Shown here in pieces: positions 50,618-57,285 of a DNA stretch of 64,000 nucleotides. A model generated the notes under the pieces. That model saw only the letters and a list, made by a program, of their open reading frames with translations. It searched no databases and was not told the origin of the DNA. Origin of the DNA: Limosilactobacillus sp. (GTDB lineage: Bacteria; Bacillota; Bacilli; Lactobacillales; Lactobacillaceae); contig NZ_JALCQI010000001.1 in the NCBI RefSeq assembly GCF_022651205.1, positions 62,001 through 126,000 of the forward strand, read 5' to 3'. Made by a program: the position numbers and the translations under genes. The stretch's first letter is position 1, and every line of letters starts with the position of its first letter.

Positions 50618-50841
50618 GTTCAGAGAGTGCTTAGGTTCGACTGTTATTAGTTCTACTGTAACATAGTCGAAACGAGTTCGCCGCGACCGCCACCTCCGTC
50701 TAATGTTCTACTGCAACATAGTCAAGATCGGTTCGCCAGGAGCTTGCTAGAGTTAGCAACCTCCTTCCTAGGCGTAGGACACCTTCGTCAGGAGAAATTG
50801 CTAACTTACCGCAAGCTCTTTGCTGGCTCACACTCTCTTAG
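50618..50841 (-). repeat. Mosaic hairpin element cluster between potA and pepX
   Basis: On the minus strand AAGAGAGTGTGAGCCAGC starts a full element. Its outer arms follow type 2 (GAGCTTGC/GCAAGCTC) but its core follows type 3 (TTCTCCTGACGAAGG..GGAAGGAG). A tail comes next, then a right-arm fragment GGAGGTGGCGGTCGC with a second tail, and finally CACTCTCT. This last motif is the inverse of the head AGAGAGTG, so the cluster is bounded by an 8-bp inverted repeat. It is the one full copy not directly after a coding stop. Confidence 0.75.
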
Positions 50842-50898
50842 TGATATAATTAATACGCCATTCTTAAGCGGAGAAAAAAGGGATTGCGGAGGACGGAA

Positions 50899-51993
50899 AT
50901 GGGAAAGAATATTCTGGAATTTAAGCATGTTGGTAAGCGTTACGATGAAAATGTGGTTCTTCGAGACATTAATTTTGGGGTTGAGGCGGGGAAGTTTTAT
51001 ACGTTGCTTGGTCCGTCAGGTTCGGGGAAGACGACTATTTTACGGATTATTGCGGGCTTCGATCAGGCAAGTAGTGGTGAAGTCCTTTTTGACGGTCAAC
51101 GGATTAATGATGTTCCGGCTAACCAGCGACAGGTAAATACTGTTTTTCAGGACTATGCTTTATTTCCACACATGAATGTTGCTGAAAACGTGGCATTTGG
51201 TCTTCAGATTAAAGGAGTAAAAAAGACGGTGATCCAGCAACGGGTCAAAGAAGCACTTCACTTAGTTCGCCTAGATGGTTACGGAGAACGAGCGATCACG
51301 GCAATGTCTGGTGGTCAACGACAACGGGTAGCGATTGCTCGGGCGATTGTTAACCGACCGAAAGTTTTATTGCTTGATGAAGCATTGTCCGCTCTTGATC
51401 ATAAGCTCCGGGTAGATATGCAGCGAGAATTGCGCCAACTACAACGGCAATTGGGAATTACTTTTATTTTTGTGACCCATGATCAAGAAGAAGCGTTGGC
51501 AATGAGTGACCAAATCATGATTATTAATGATGGACGGATTCAACAGACTGGGACACCAGTTGATATTTACGATGAACCATTGAATCACTTTGTCGCTGAT
51601 TTTATTGGGGAAAGCAACATTGTTCCTGGGGTAATGAAAAAGGACTATGTTGTTAACATTAACGGTCAGGACTTTGAATGTGTCGATGCTGGAATGAAGC
51701 CTAACGAAAAGGTCGAGGTTGTGATCCGACCGGAAGATCTCGATATTACCACGGTCGATAAGGGTGAGTTGAAAGCAACGGTAGACACCCAATTGTTCCG
51801 GGGAGTTGATTATCAGATAACTGCCCACGATCAGCGGGAACATGAATGGAAGATTAACTCGATCCATAAAACAACTGTTGGGGCACAGGTAGGAATTGTC
51901 TTCGATCCCGAAGATATTCACGTAATGCGCTATAACGAGTCCGAAGAAGACTTTGATGCACGACTTGACAGTTACGAGGAGGATGAGGATTAA
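50899..51993 (+). CDS. potA: Spermidine/putrescine ABC transporter ATPase
   Basis: 364 residues from ATG 50899 (GGAGGA upstream). Walker [10 protein letters not shown], signature [15 protein letters not shown] and Walker [13 protein letters not shown] are followed by a C-terminal TOBE-like regulatory domain ([15 protein letters not shown]). It energises polyamine uptake. A TATAAT at 50845 lies at the very edge of the repeat cluster, so the repeat head (CACTCTCTTAG) forms part of the promoter spacer. First of four overlapping genes. Confidence 0.93.
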   Translation: MGKNILEFKHVGKRYDENVVLRDINFGVEAGKFYTLLGPSGSGKTTILRIIAGFDQASSGEVLFDGQRINDVPANQRQVNTVFQDYALFPHMNVAENVAFGLQIKGVKKTVIQQRVKEALHLVRLDGYGERAITAMSGGQRQRVAIARAIVNRPKVLLLDEALSALDHKLRVDMQRELRQLQRQLGITFIFVTHDQEEALAMSDQIMIINDGRIQQTGTPVDIYDEPLNHFVADFIGESNIVPGVMKKDYVVNINGQDFECVDAGMKPNEKVEVVIRPEDLDITTVDKGELKATVDTQLFRGVDYQITAHDQREHEWKINSIHKTTVGAQVGIVFDPEDIHVMRYNESEEDFDARLDSYEEDED

Positions 51994-52799
51994 TGCGGCA
52001 AAAAGCACTATTTATCGTTCCCTACGCTTTATGGATTGTCTTATTCGTGATCGCACCACTAGCTTTAATCTTTTACCAATCATTTTTCGATTTGAATAGT
52101 CACTTTACCCTGGCTAATTACCAAGATTATTTAACTTCAGCAACATATTTGAAAATGACGCTAAATTCAGTTTGGTATGCGGCCTTAATTACGGTTGTGA
52201 CTCTGGTGATCAGCTACCCGACAGCCTATGTTTTAACCCAGTTAGAGAACCGCCAGTTTTGGTTGTTGATCGTTATTTTGCCAACATGGATTAACCTTTT
52301 ATTGAAGACCTACGCATTTATTGGTCTCTTTTCCCGGACAGGTTCAGTTAATCAGTTTTTACAGTTTATGGGATTAGGAAGTCACCAGTTGTTATTCACT
52401 GATGCTAGCTTTATGTTCGTTGCGGCATATATTGAGATTCCGTTTATGGTTTTACCGATCTTCAATGCATTGATTGAAATCAACCCGTCATTATTAAATG
52501 CCAGTAAGGATCTGGGAGCGACGTCATGGCAGACTTTTCGGCGAATCGTTTTGCCGTTATCAATGCCAGGGGTTAAGGCCGGAATTCAAGCTGTCTTTAT
52601 CCCGTCACTATCCCTCTTTATGATTACCAGATTAATTGGTGGGAACCGGGTGATTACTCTCGGAACGGCAATTGAAGAGCATTTCCTAACGACCCAAAAC
52701 TGGGGAATGGGTTCCACAATTGGTGTTGTCCTGATCTTGGCAATGTTTATTGTAATGTTTATTACTGGTGATTCACGGGAGAAGGGAGGACGCCACTAA
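51993..52799 (+). CDS. potB: Spermidine/putrescine ABC permease B
   Basis: 268 residues, six membrane segments. The EAA loop is NASKDLGATSWQTFRRIVLPLSMP (about residue 168). The start overlaps the potA stop (TAATG) and the stop overlaps potC, so translation is coupled. Confidence 0.92.
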   Translation: MRQKALFIVPYALWIVLFVIAPLALIFYQSFFDLNSHFTLANYQDYLTSATYLKMTLNSVWYAALITVVTLVISYPTAYVLTQLENRQFWLLIVILPTWINLLLKTYAFIGLFSRTGSVNQFLQFMGLGSHQLLFTDASFMFVAAYIEIPFMVLPIFNALIEINPSLLNASKDLGATSWQTFRRIVLPLSMPGVKAGIQAVFIPSLSLFMITRLIGGNRVITLGTAIEEHFLTTQNWGMGSTIGVVLILAMFIVMFITGDSREKGGRH

Positions 52800-53614
52800 T
52801 GAAAAGGAAAGTTGCTTGGGGAAAGGTTTACTTAGGCTTAGTGTTCGTCATCCTTTATGCCCCAATCTTATATTTGATGATCTTTTCCTTTAGTTCTGGA
52901 AAGACGATGGAAAGGTACCATGGCTTCTCCTTTCAACACTACGCAGACCTATTCGCTGATTCTCGAATGATTACGATCGTGATCAATACCGTATTGGTCG
53001 CTGTTTTAGCGTCCTTAATCGCGACAATCGTGGGGACACTTGGTGCATTAGCAATCAAGGAAAGCCGTGGTGCATGGCGGAATAGTTTACTATCGCTTAA
53101 TAACGTTTTGATGGTTTCTCCAGATGTGATTATTGGGGCAAGCTTCCTGATATTCTTTACGGTTCTTGGAATTCGTCTGGGCTTTATCTCGGTTCTTTTA
53201 AGCCACATTGCCTTTTCGATCCCAATTGTTGTCTTAATGGTTTTACCTAAGATTAACGAACTATCACCAACGTTAGTGGATGCTGCCTATGATCTTGGTG
53301 CGACACGCTGGCAGGCTTTATCTCGAGTAATCTTACCGGCAATTTCACCGGGAATCATAGCCGGTTACTTTATGGCATTAACGTATTCTTTGGATGACTT
53401 TGCGGTAACTTTTTTCGTCACGGGAAACGGCTTTTCCACTTTATCGGTGGAGATTTATTCGCGGGCACGCCAAGGAGTTAACCTTGAAATTAACGCTTTA
53501 TCAACATTGATGTTCCTTGTTTCTTTGGCATTAGTAATTGGTTATTACTTTGTCAGTAAGCACGCAGGTCGACGTCAGCGAGTTGTCGCGGTTAAGGAGG
53601 GTGATGCTCAATGA
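52799..53614 (+). CDS. potC: Spermidine/putrescine ABC permease C
   Basis: 271 residues with six membrane segments and the EAA loop DAAYDLGATRWQALSRVILPAISP. It pairs with PotB to form the pore. TAATG overlap with potB; four-base ATGA overlap with potD. Confidence 0.92.
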   Translation: MKRKVAWGKVYLGLVFVILYAPILYLMIFSFSSGKTMERYHGFSFQHYADLFADSRMITIVINTVLVAVLASLIATIVGTLGALAIKESRGAWRNSLLSLNNVLMVSPDVIIGASFLIFFTVLGIRLGFISVLLSHIAFSIPIVVLMVLPKINELSPTLVDAAYDLGATRWQALSRVILPAISPGIIAGYFMALTYSLDDFAVTFFVTGNGFSTLSVEIYSRARQGVNLEINALSTLMFLVSLALVIGYYFVSKHAGRRQRVVAVKEGDAQ

Positions 53615-54684
53615 AAAAACTTTGGGGCGCCCTTCTGGGGATTATTGCGCTGTGCTGTTTGCTAGCTCTTGGTGATTACCTAATGAACCGTCAGAGTAAT
53701 GGAACCGGTGGACGAACTTTGACCGTTTATAACTGGGGCGATTATATTGACCCAGCATTGATTAAAAAGTTTGAACGGCAAACTGGCTACCACGTTGACT
53801 ATGAAACTTTTGATAGTAATGAATCAATGTTAACGAAGATTCGTCAGGGTGGAACCAACTACGATGTTGTGGTGCCGAGTGAATACACTGTGCAGCGGAT
53901 GAAGAAGGAGCACTTGCTTGCACCGCTAGATCACCGGAAATTAACTAATTTTCACTATATCGATCAACGTTTTTTGAACAAGGACTTTGATCCGGGAAAT
54001 AAGTATTCGGTACCGTATTTCTGGGGAACGTTAGGCATTATTTATAATGATCAAAAGGTTGCTGGTCAAGATGTACAACATTGGTCCCAACTTTGGAATC
54101 CACAGTTCAAGAATAATTTGTTATTAATTGATAGTGCCCGTGATGTCTTTGCGATGGCGTTGATTACGCAAGGGGACTCAGTTAATACAACTAATTATTC
54201 AAAATTAAAGCAGGCTCAACATCATCTTCAGGCACTGACACCGAACGTTAAGGCGATCATTGCGGATGAAATGAAGATGTACATGGAGCAGGATGAAGCG
54301 GCTGTTGGGGTGACCTATTCGGGGGATGCCAGAGAAATGATGAGTGTTAATCATCACTTGCATTATGTAGTCCCTAGCGAAGGGAGCAATATCTGGTTTG
54401 ATAATATGGTGATTCCTAAGTCGGCGAAGAATAAGCAAGCCGCTTACCAATTCATTAACTTCATGCTTCAGCCAGAAAATGCAGCCAAAAATGCGGAATA
54501 CGTTGGCTATGCAACACCAAATAAGGCCGCCAAGAAGTTGCTGCCTAAATCAGTAACAGCTGACCAACAATTCTATCCGCCAGAATCGACAATGAAACAT
54601 CTACAAACCTACAAGGATCTACCACGCCGAGTTTTGGGTGAGTATAATGATCTGTTTTTGGAGTTTAAGATGTTTAGAAGGTAA
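53611..54684 (+). CDS. potD: Spermidine/putrescine-binding protein
   Basis: 357 residues. TLTVYNWGDYIDPALIKKFE near residue 33 is the PotD/PotF hallmark, and IWFDNMVIPKSAKN is another conserved segment. The N-terminus has a hydrophobic signal with two adjacent cysteines (GIIALCCLLALG). A canonical lipobox is not clear, so lipidation on one of them is possible but unproven. Last gene of the operon, followed by a strong terminator. Confidence 0.92.
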   Translation: MKKLWGALLGIIALCCLLALGDYLMNRQSNGTGGRTLTVYNWGDYIDPALIKKFERQTGYHVDYETFDSNESMLTKIRQGGTNYDVVVPSEYTVQRMKKEHLLAPLDHRKLTNFHYIDQRFLNKDFDPGNKYSVPYFWGTLGIIYNDQKVAGQDVQHWSQLWNPQFKNNLLLIDSARDVFAMALITQGDSVNTTNYSKLKQAQHHLQALTPNVKAIIADEMKMYMEQDEAAVGVTYSGDAREMMSVNHHLHYVVPSEGSNIWFDNMVIPKSAKNKQAAYQFINFMLQPENAAKNAEYVGYATPNKAAKKLLPKSVTADQQFYPPESTMKHLQTYKDLPRRVLGEYNDLFLEFKMFRR

Positions 54685-54686
54685 TA

Positions 54687-54732
54687 CAAAAAGATCACAG
54701 CATTTACAAAGAAGTGTGCTGTGATCTTTTTT
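54687..54732. terminator. Terminator after potD
   Basis: AAAAAGATCACAGCA pairs with TGCTGTGATCTTTTTT around a 13-nt loop. Confidence 0.92.
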
Positions 54733-54765
54733 GAATGTTGGTAGGTGTGGTTAAAGCGTGACTTG

Positions 54766-54822
54766 ATTGTGGCTTCTACTGAACAGAGTCGAAATGAGGT
54801 CGCCAGGGTCGGTTTCTACTGG
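54766..54822 (-). repeat. Tail fragments behind the steT hairpin element
   Basis: Minus strand: CGACCCTGGCGACCTCATTTCGACTCTGTTCAGTAGAAGCC follows the full element as a truncated right arm (CCTGGCGA) plus tail. Its left parts are missing. Confidence 0.65.
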
Positions 54823-54947
54823 GACTGAGTCGAAATCGGTTCACAGGAAAGCCCCTATAGACAACAAACTCCCTCCCAGATGCTTTCAGCATCCAGTCGG
54901 GAGAAATTGTTGTCTTACGGGCCTTTTTTACCTGTTCACACTCTATT
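54823..54947 (-). repeat. Full 3'-UTR hairpin element, type 4
   Basis: Minus strand: AATAGAGTGTGAACAGG directly after the steT stop. Arms are ACAGG/CCTGT, GCCCGTA/TAGGGGC (imperfect), AGACAACAA/TTGTTGTCT and CTCCC..GGGAG, with apex GATGCTGAAAGCATC and tail TTTCGACTCAGTCCCAGTAGAAACC. Confidence 0.85.
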
Positions 54948-54948
54948 C

Positions 54949-56283
54949 TTACATCCTCTTTTCATCCATCCTTTTAACGGCGTAGAAGATGGGGAGGCCG
55001 ACGATGACGATGCCGACGAAGAGAAGGACACCGGCAGGGTCGTTGAAGATTTCACTGACGAGGACGAAGATTCCACCGGCGATTGCAATGATTGGTACGA
55101 GTGGGTAGAGTGGAGTGCTGAAAGGCCGTGGTCCCTTATTTTTCTTTCTGAGAATGAAAATACCAAAGAAAGCTAAAAGGTAGAAGCAGTAAACGGTAAA
55201 GACACAAAGGTCCGAGAGGTGATCAGGATCGAAGAAGAACATCATTATGGTAGCAAGGGCAACGATAAATAATGTTGCAACAACAGGCGACTTACCTTTT
55301 GGTGTAACGAACGAAAGGAAGCGCGAGAATGGCAGGTCACCACGACGCGCCATTGCGTAAACAATCCGGGGGAAGGTAATCATTTTTCCGTTTAGGGTAC
55401 CCATCATCGAAATGATAATTCCGGCCGAGAGGAGTTTGCCACCGATTGCACCGAAAGCCTTAGTGGCAAGGTAAGCAGTGGCGTTTTCACCAAGGCGGTG
55501 GATCAGGTTAGCAGGTAAGAACTTAAGAATTCCAACTGTGATTAAAGTATAGATTACAAGAACGGCGGTGATCCCAAGGATGATTGCCTTTGGTAGTAAT
55601 TTTTGTGGGTTCTTCATTTCACCACCAAGGTTAGCGATCAAGATCCAGCCATCATAACCGAAGAGGGTTGCTAAAACGGCAACACCAAAGCCACCAGTAG
55701 CGTGTTGAACTTCGGTAACGGTTTGACCAAAGGCGTGTTGGTTACCAAAGAACAAACCGAAAATAATAATGGCAGCGATTGGAATCATTTTTCCGGCTGT
55801 TGTAATGATAGCGAAAATTGCCCCAACCTTGTTTTCAAACAGGTTCATGATTCCGATTGCGAGGACGGTAATCACGGCTAACGGAATTCGCCATGCAGCA
55901 CTAAGACCAAAGAAGTTGGCCATCAAGATACTCATGAAGCCGGCAACCGAAGCAATGATTGCAGGGCCGTAAACGATGACTTGCATCCAGCCGGCAAGAA
56001 AACCAAGGATTCGTCCATAAAGATTTTCAATGTAGACGTAAAGCCCCCCAGTGTAAGGCATCTGGGCACCAATTTCGGCAACCGTTAAACCACCAGTTAG
56101 GGTAATGATTCCCCCAAATACCCAGGCAGCAATTGCAAGGGATGATGTGCCGGCACTATCAAGAACGGAACCTTGCTTGAAGAAGATCCCTGAACCAATA
56201 ATTGTCCCCACGACAATCGAGATTGCCGACCAAAATCCTAACGACCGTTTCAATTCTTCTTTTGGTTGATTATTCATCGCCAT
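54949..56283 (-). CDS. steT: Serine/threonine exchanger (SteT-like LAT transporter)
   Basis: 444 residues, 12 membrane segments, L-amino-acid-transporter branch of the APC fold. ISIVVGTIIGSGIFFKQGSVL is the helix 1 motif; GLYVYIENLYGRILGFLAGW and ATLFGYDGWILIANLGGEMKNP match B. subtilis SteT almost position for position. SteT exchanges serine, threonine and some aromatic amino acids. Upstream is a 21-codon leader ORF with eight codons SSSSASSS and a terminator, which fits serine control. The last 35 codons before the final eight use C at the third position 27 times, and the final eight are AAAAGGATGGATGAAAAG-like, purine only apart from T. A hairpin element follows the stop. Confidence 0.9.
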   Translation of the reverse strand: MAMNNQPKEELKRSLGFWSAISIVVGTIIGSGIFFKQGSVLDSAGTSSLAIAAWVFGGIITLTGGLTVAEIGAQMPYTGGLYVYIENLYGRILGFLAGWMQVIVYGPAIIASVAGFMSILMANFFGLSAAWRIPLAVITVLAIGIMNLFENKVGAIFAIITTAGKMIPIAAIIIFGLFFGNQHAFGQTVTEVQHATGGFGVAVLATLFGYDGWILIANLGGEMKNPQKLLPKAIILGITAVLVIYTLITVGILKFLPANLIHRLGENATAYLATKAFGAIGGKLLSAGIIISMMGTLNGKMITFPRIVYAMARRGDLPFSRFLSFVTPKGKSPVVATLFIVALATIMMFFFDPDHLSDLCVFTVYCFYLLAFFGIFILRKKNKGPRPFSTPLYPLVPIIAIAGGIFVLVSEIFNDPAGVLLFVGIVIVGLPIFYAVKRMDEKRM

Positions 56284-56308
56284 TCCTCCAATTCAAAATC
56301 GGCATAAT

Positions 56309-56366
56309 AAAAGCCGGGTCCAACCTTAATCATCTGGAAATCGCCAAATGATTAAGTGAACCCGGC
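56309..56366 (-). terminator. Attenuator terminator upstream of steT
   Basis: Minus strand GCCGGGT..CTTAATCAT..TGG pairs with CCA..ATGATTAAG..ACCCGGC, followed by TTTTATT. It lies between the serine leader peptide and the steT start. Confidence 0.9.
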
Positions 56367-56403
56367 ATTACATTAAACCGTTCTATAGGTACACTAAAAT
56401 CAC

Positions 56404-56469
56404 TCAGCCTCGGATAGAGCTAGAGGCTGAGGAGGAAGATTGTTGTAATTGATTATTGAATACTAACAT
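56404..56469 (-). CDS. Serine-rich leader peptide of steT (attenuation)
   Basis: ATG 56469 lies behind AAAGGAGAAAGATCA and encodes MLVFNNQLQQSSSSASSSIRG then TGA, 21 codons. Seven of the eight codons 11-18 are serine (TCT TCC TCC TCA, TCT AGC TCT). The Ser codons overlap a hairpin CTCAGCCTC/GAGGCTGAG, and a T-run terminator follows. This is the classical layout of ribosome-mediated attenuation: slow translation when serine-tRNA is uncharged should open the downstream gene, here a serine/threonine exchanger. The pairing of the antiterminator is not resolved. Confidence 0.85.
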   Translation of the reverse strand: MLVFNNQLQQSSSSASSSIRG

Positions 56470-56561
56470 TGATCTTTCTCCTTTCGTGTACTTGATGTTT
56501 CTTAGAATACCATTAGAAAATTAATTTGGCAAGTACTAAATAAGAAATACAATTACTAAAA

Positions 56562-56885
56562 TTAGCTTTCTATATTTTCAATAAATTTAGCAAGTCCTTT
56601 TCTGTCTTTTATCGTTAGCTTACCGACATATTTTAATGATACATCTTTTTTTGAAAGATTAAGGACGGTTCCTACGTCAATATAAGATTGTTTCTTTAAT
56701 CCTTCATTTTGCCAATCTTGCAGTGGGTAATAGATCTTTTTGATTCGTTCAGATTTATTACTGTATTTACTTGTTACTTTTAAAAAATAAAATTCATTAT
56801 TTTCTGTTTCTATAATGAGGATTGGCCGCCTTTTACCACCGTTTTGCCAGGTAACGAATGCGGTATATATTTCATTAATCTTCAT
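56562..56885 (-). CDS. PemK/MazF-like toxin
   Basis: 107 residues. The N-terminal KINEIYTAFVTWQNGGKRRPILII resembles the start of PemK/MazF barrels (xRGxVYWxxxxxxxGxxRPxLV). The central part is lysine-rich, and the end KDRKGLAKFIENIE is a C-terminal helix. MazF-type toxins cleave mRNA. It overlaps the antitoxin gene by 11 bases. AT-rich compared with neighbours, so likely acquired. Divergent from known MazF; toxin activity is inferred from fold and context. Confidence 0.75.
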   Translation of the reverse strand: MKINEIYTAFVTWQNGGKRRPILIIETENNEFYFLKVTSKYSNKSERIKKIYYPLQDWQNEGLKKQSYIDVGTVLNLSKKDVSLKYVGKLTIKDRKGLAKFIENIES

Positions 56886-57165
56886 CGTTAAAAAATTCCT
56901 CTAGTTCTTTTTTAGTTCTTAATTTTTTTACAGGCAATTTTTTTAAAGCATTTTGTAGTTCTAGATCAGCCATCTGCTCTGATGTTAAAGAAAAGTCTAG
57001 GGGGATACTTCCAGTAGAAGCAATTTTACGATAAAGGCCATTAATAACTGCAGTTGGAGTTAAACCGACTTCTTTAATAACTTTTTCTGCCATATCTTTA
57101 ATTTCAGGGTCAACATTTGCTTGTACACGTGATTGTGATTTTTTACTTTTTAGCATTGTACTCAT
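56875..57165 (-). CDS. RelB/DinJ-family antitoxin
   Basis: 96 residues. SRVQANVDPEIKDMAEKVIKEVGLTPTAVINGLYRKI is the ribbon-helix-helix of the RelB/DinJ group, and the acidic C-terminus (KKELEEFFNDED) is the usual toxin-binding tail. GAGGTG precedes the ATG and overlaps a palindrome that is probably its operator. It precedes the PemK-like toxin rather than a YafQ/RelE toxin. Confidence 0.85.
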   Translation of the reverse strand: MSTMLKSKKSQSRVQANVDPEIKDMAEKVIKEVGLTPTAVINGLYRKIASTGSIPLDFSLTSEQMADLELQNALKKLPVKKLRTKKELEEFFNDED

Positions 57166-57175
57166 ATCTGTTCAC

Positions 57176-57193
57176 CTCATAATTTATTATGAG
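57176..57193. promoter_or_regulatory. Palindromic operator of the toxin-antitoxin pair
   Basis: CTCATAATTTATTATGAG is an 18-bp perfect palindrome overlapping the ribosome binding site. Autorepression by the RelB-like protein is likely. Confidence 0.65.
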
Positions 57194-57285
57194 TATATTT
57201 TACTATAATGTGTTAAAAATAATCAAATATAAACCCAAAATAAGGCATCGAATCCATATAGTTTCGATACCTTATTTATTTAAGA

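Noticed and set aside
50744-51136. ORF of 130 codons over the potA start
   Set aside because: Shadow frame of potA joined to repeat sequence.
54767-55176. Two overlapping plus-strand ORFs across the steT end
   Set aside because: Produced by the strong C/G wobble bias of steT, which opens the antisense frame; acidic low-complexity translation, no RBS.
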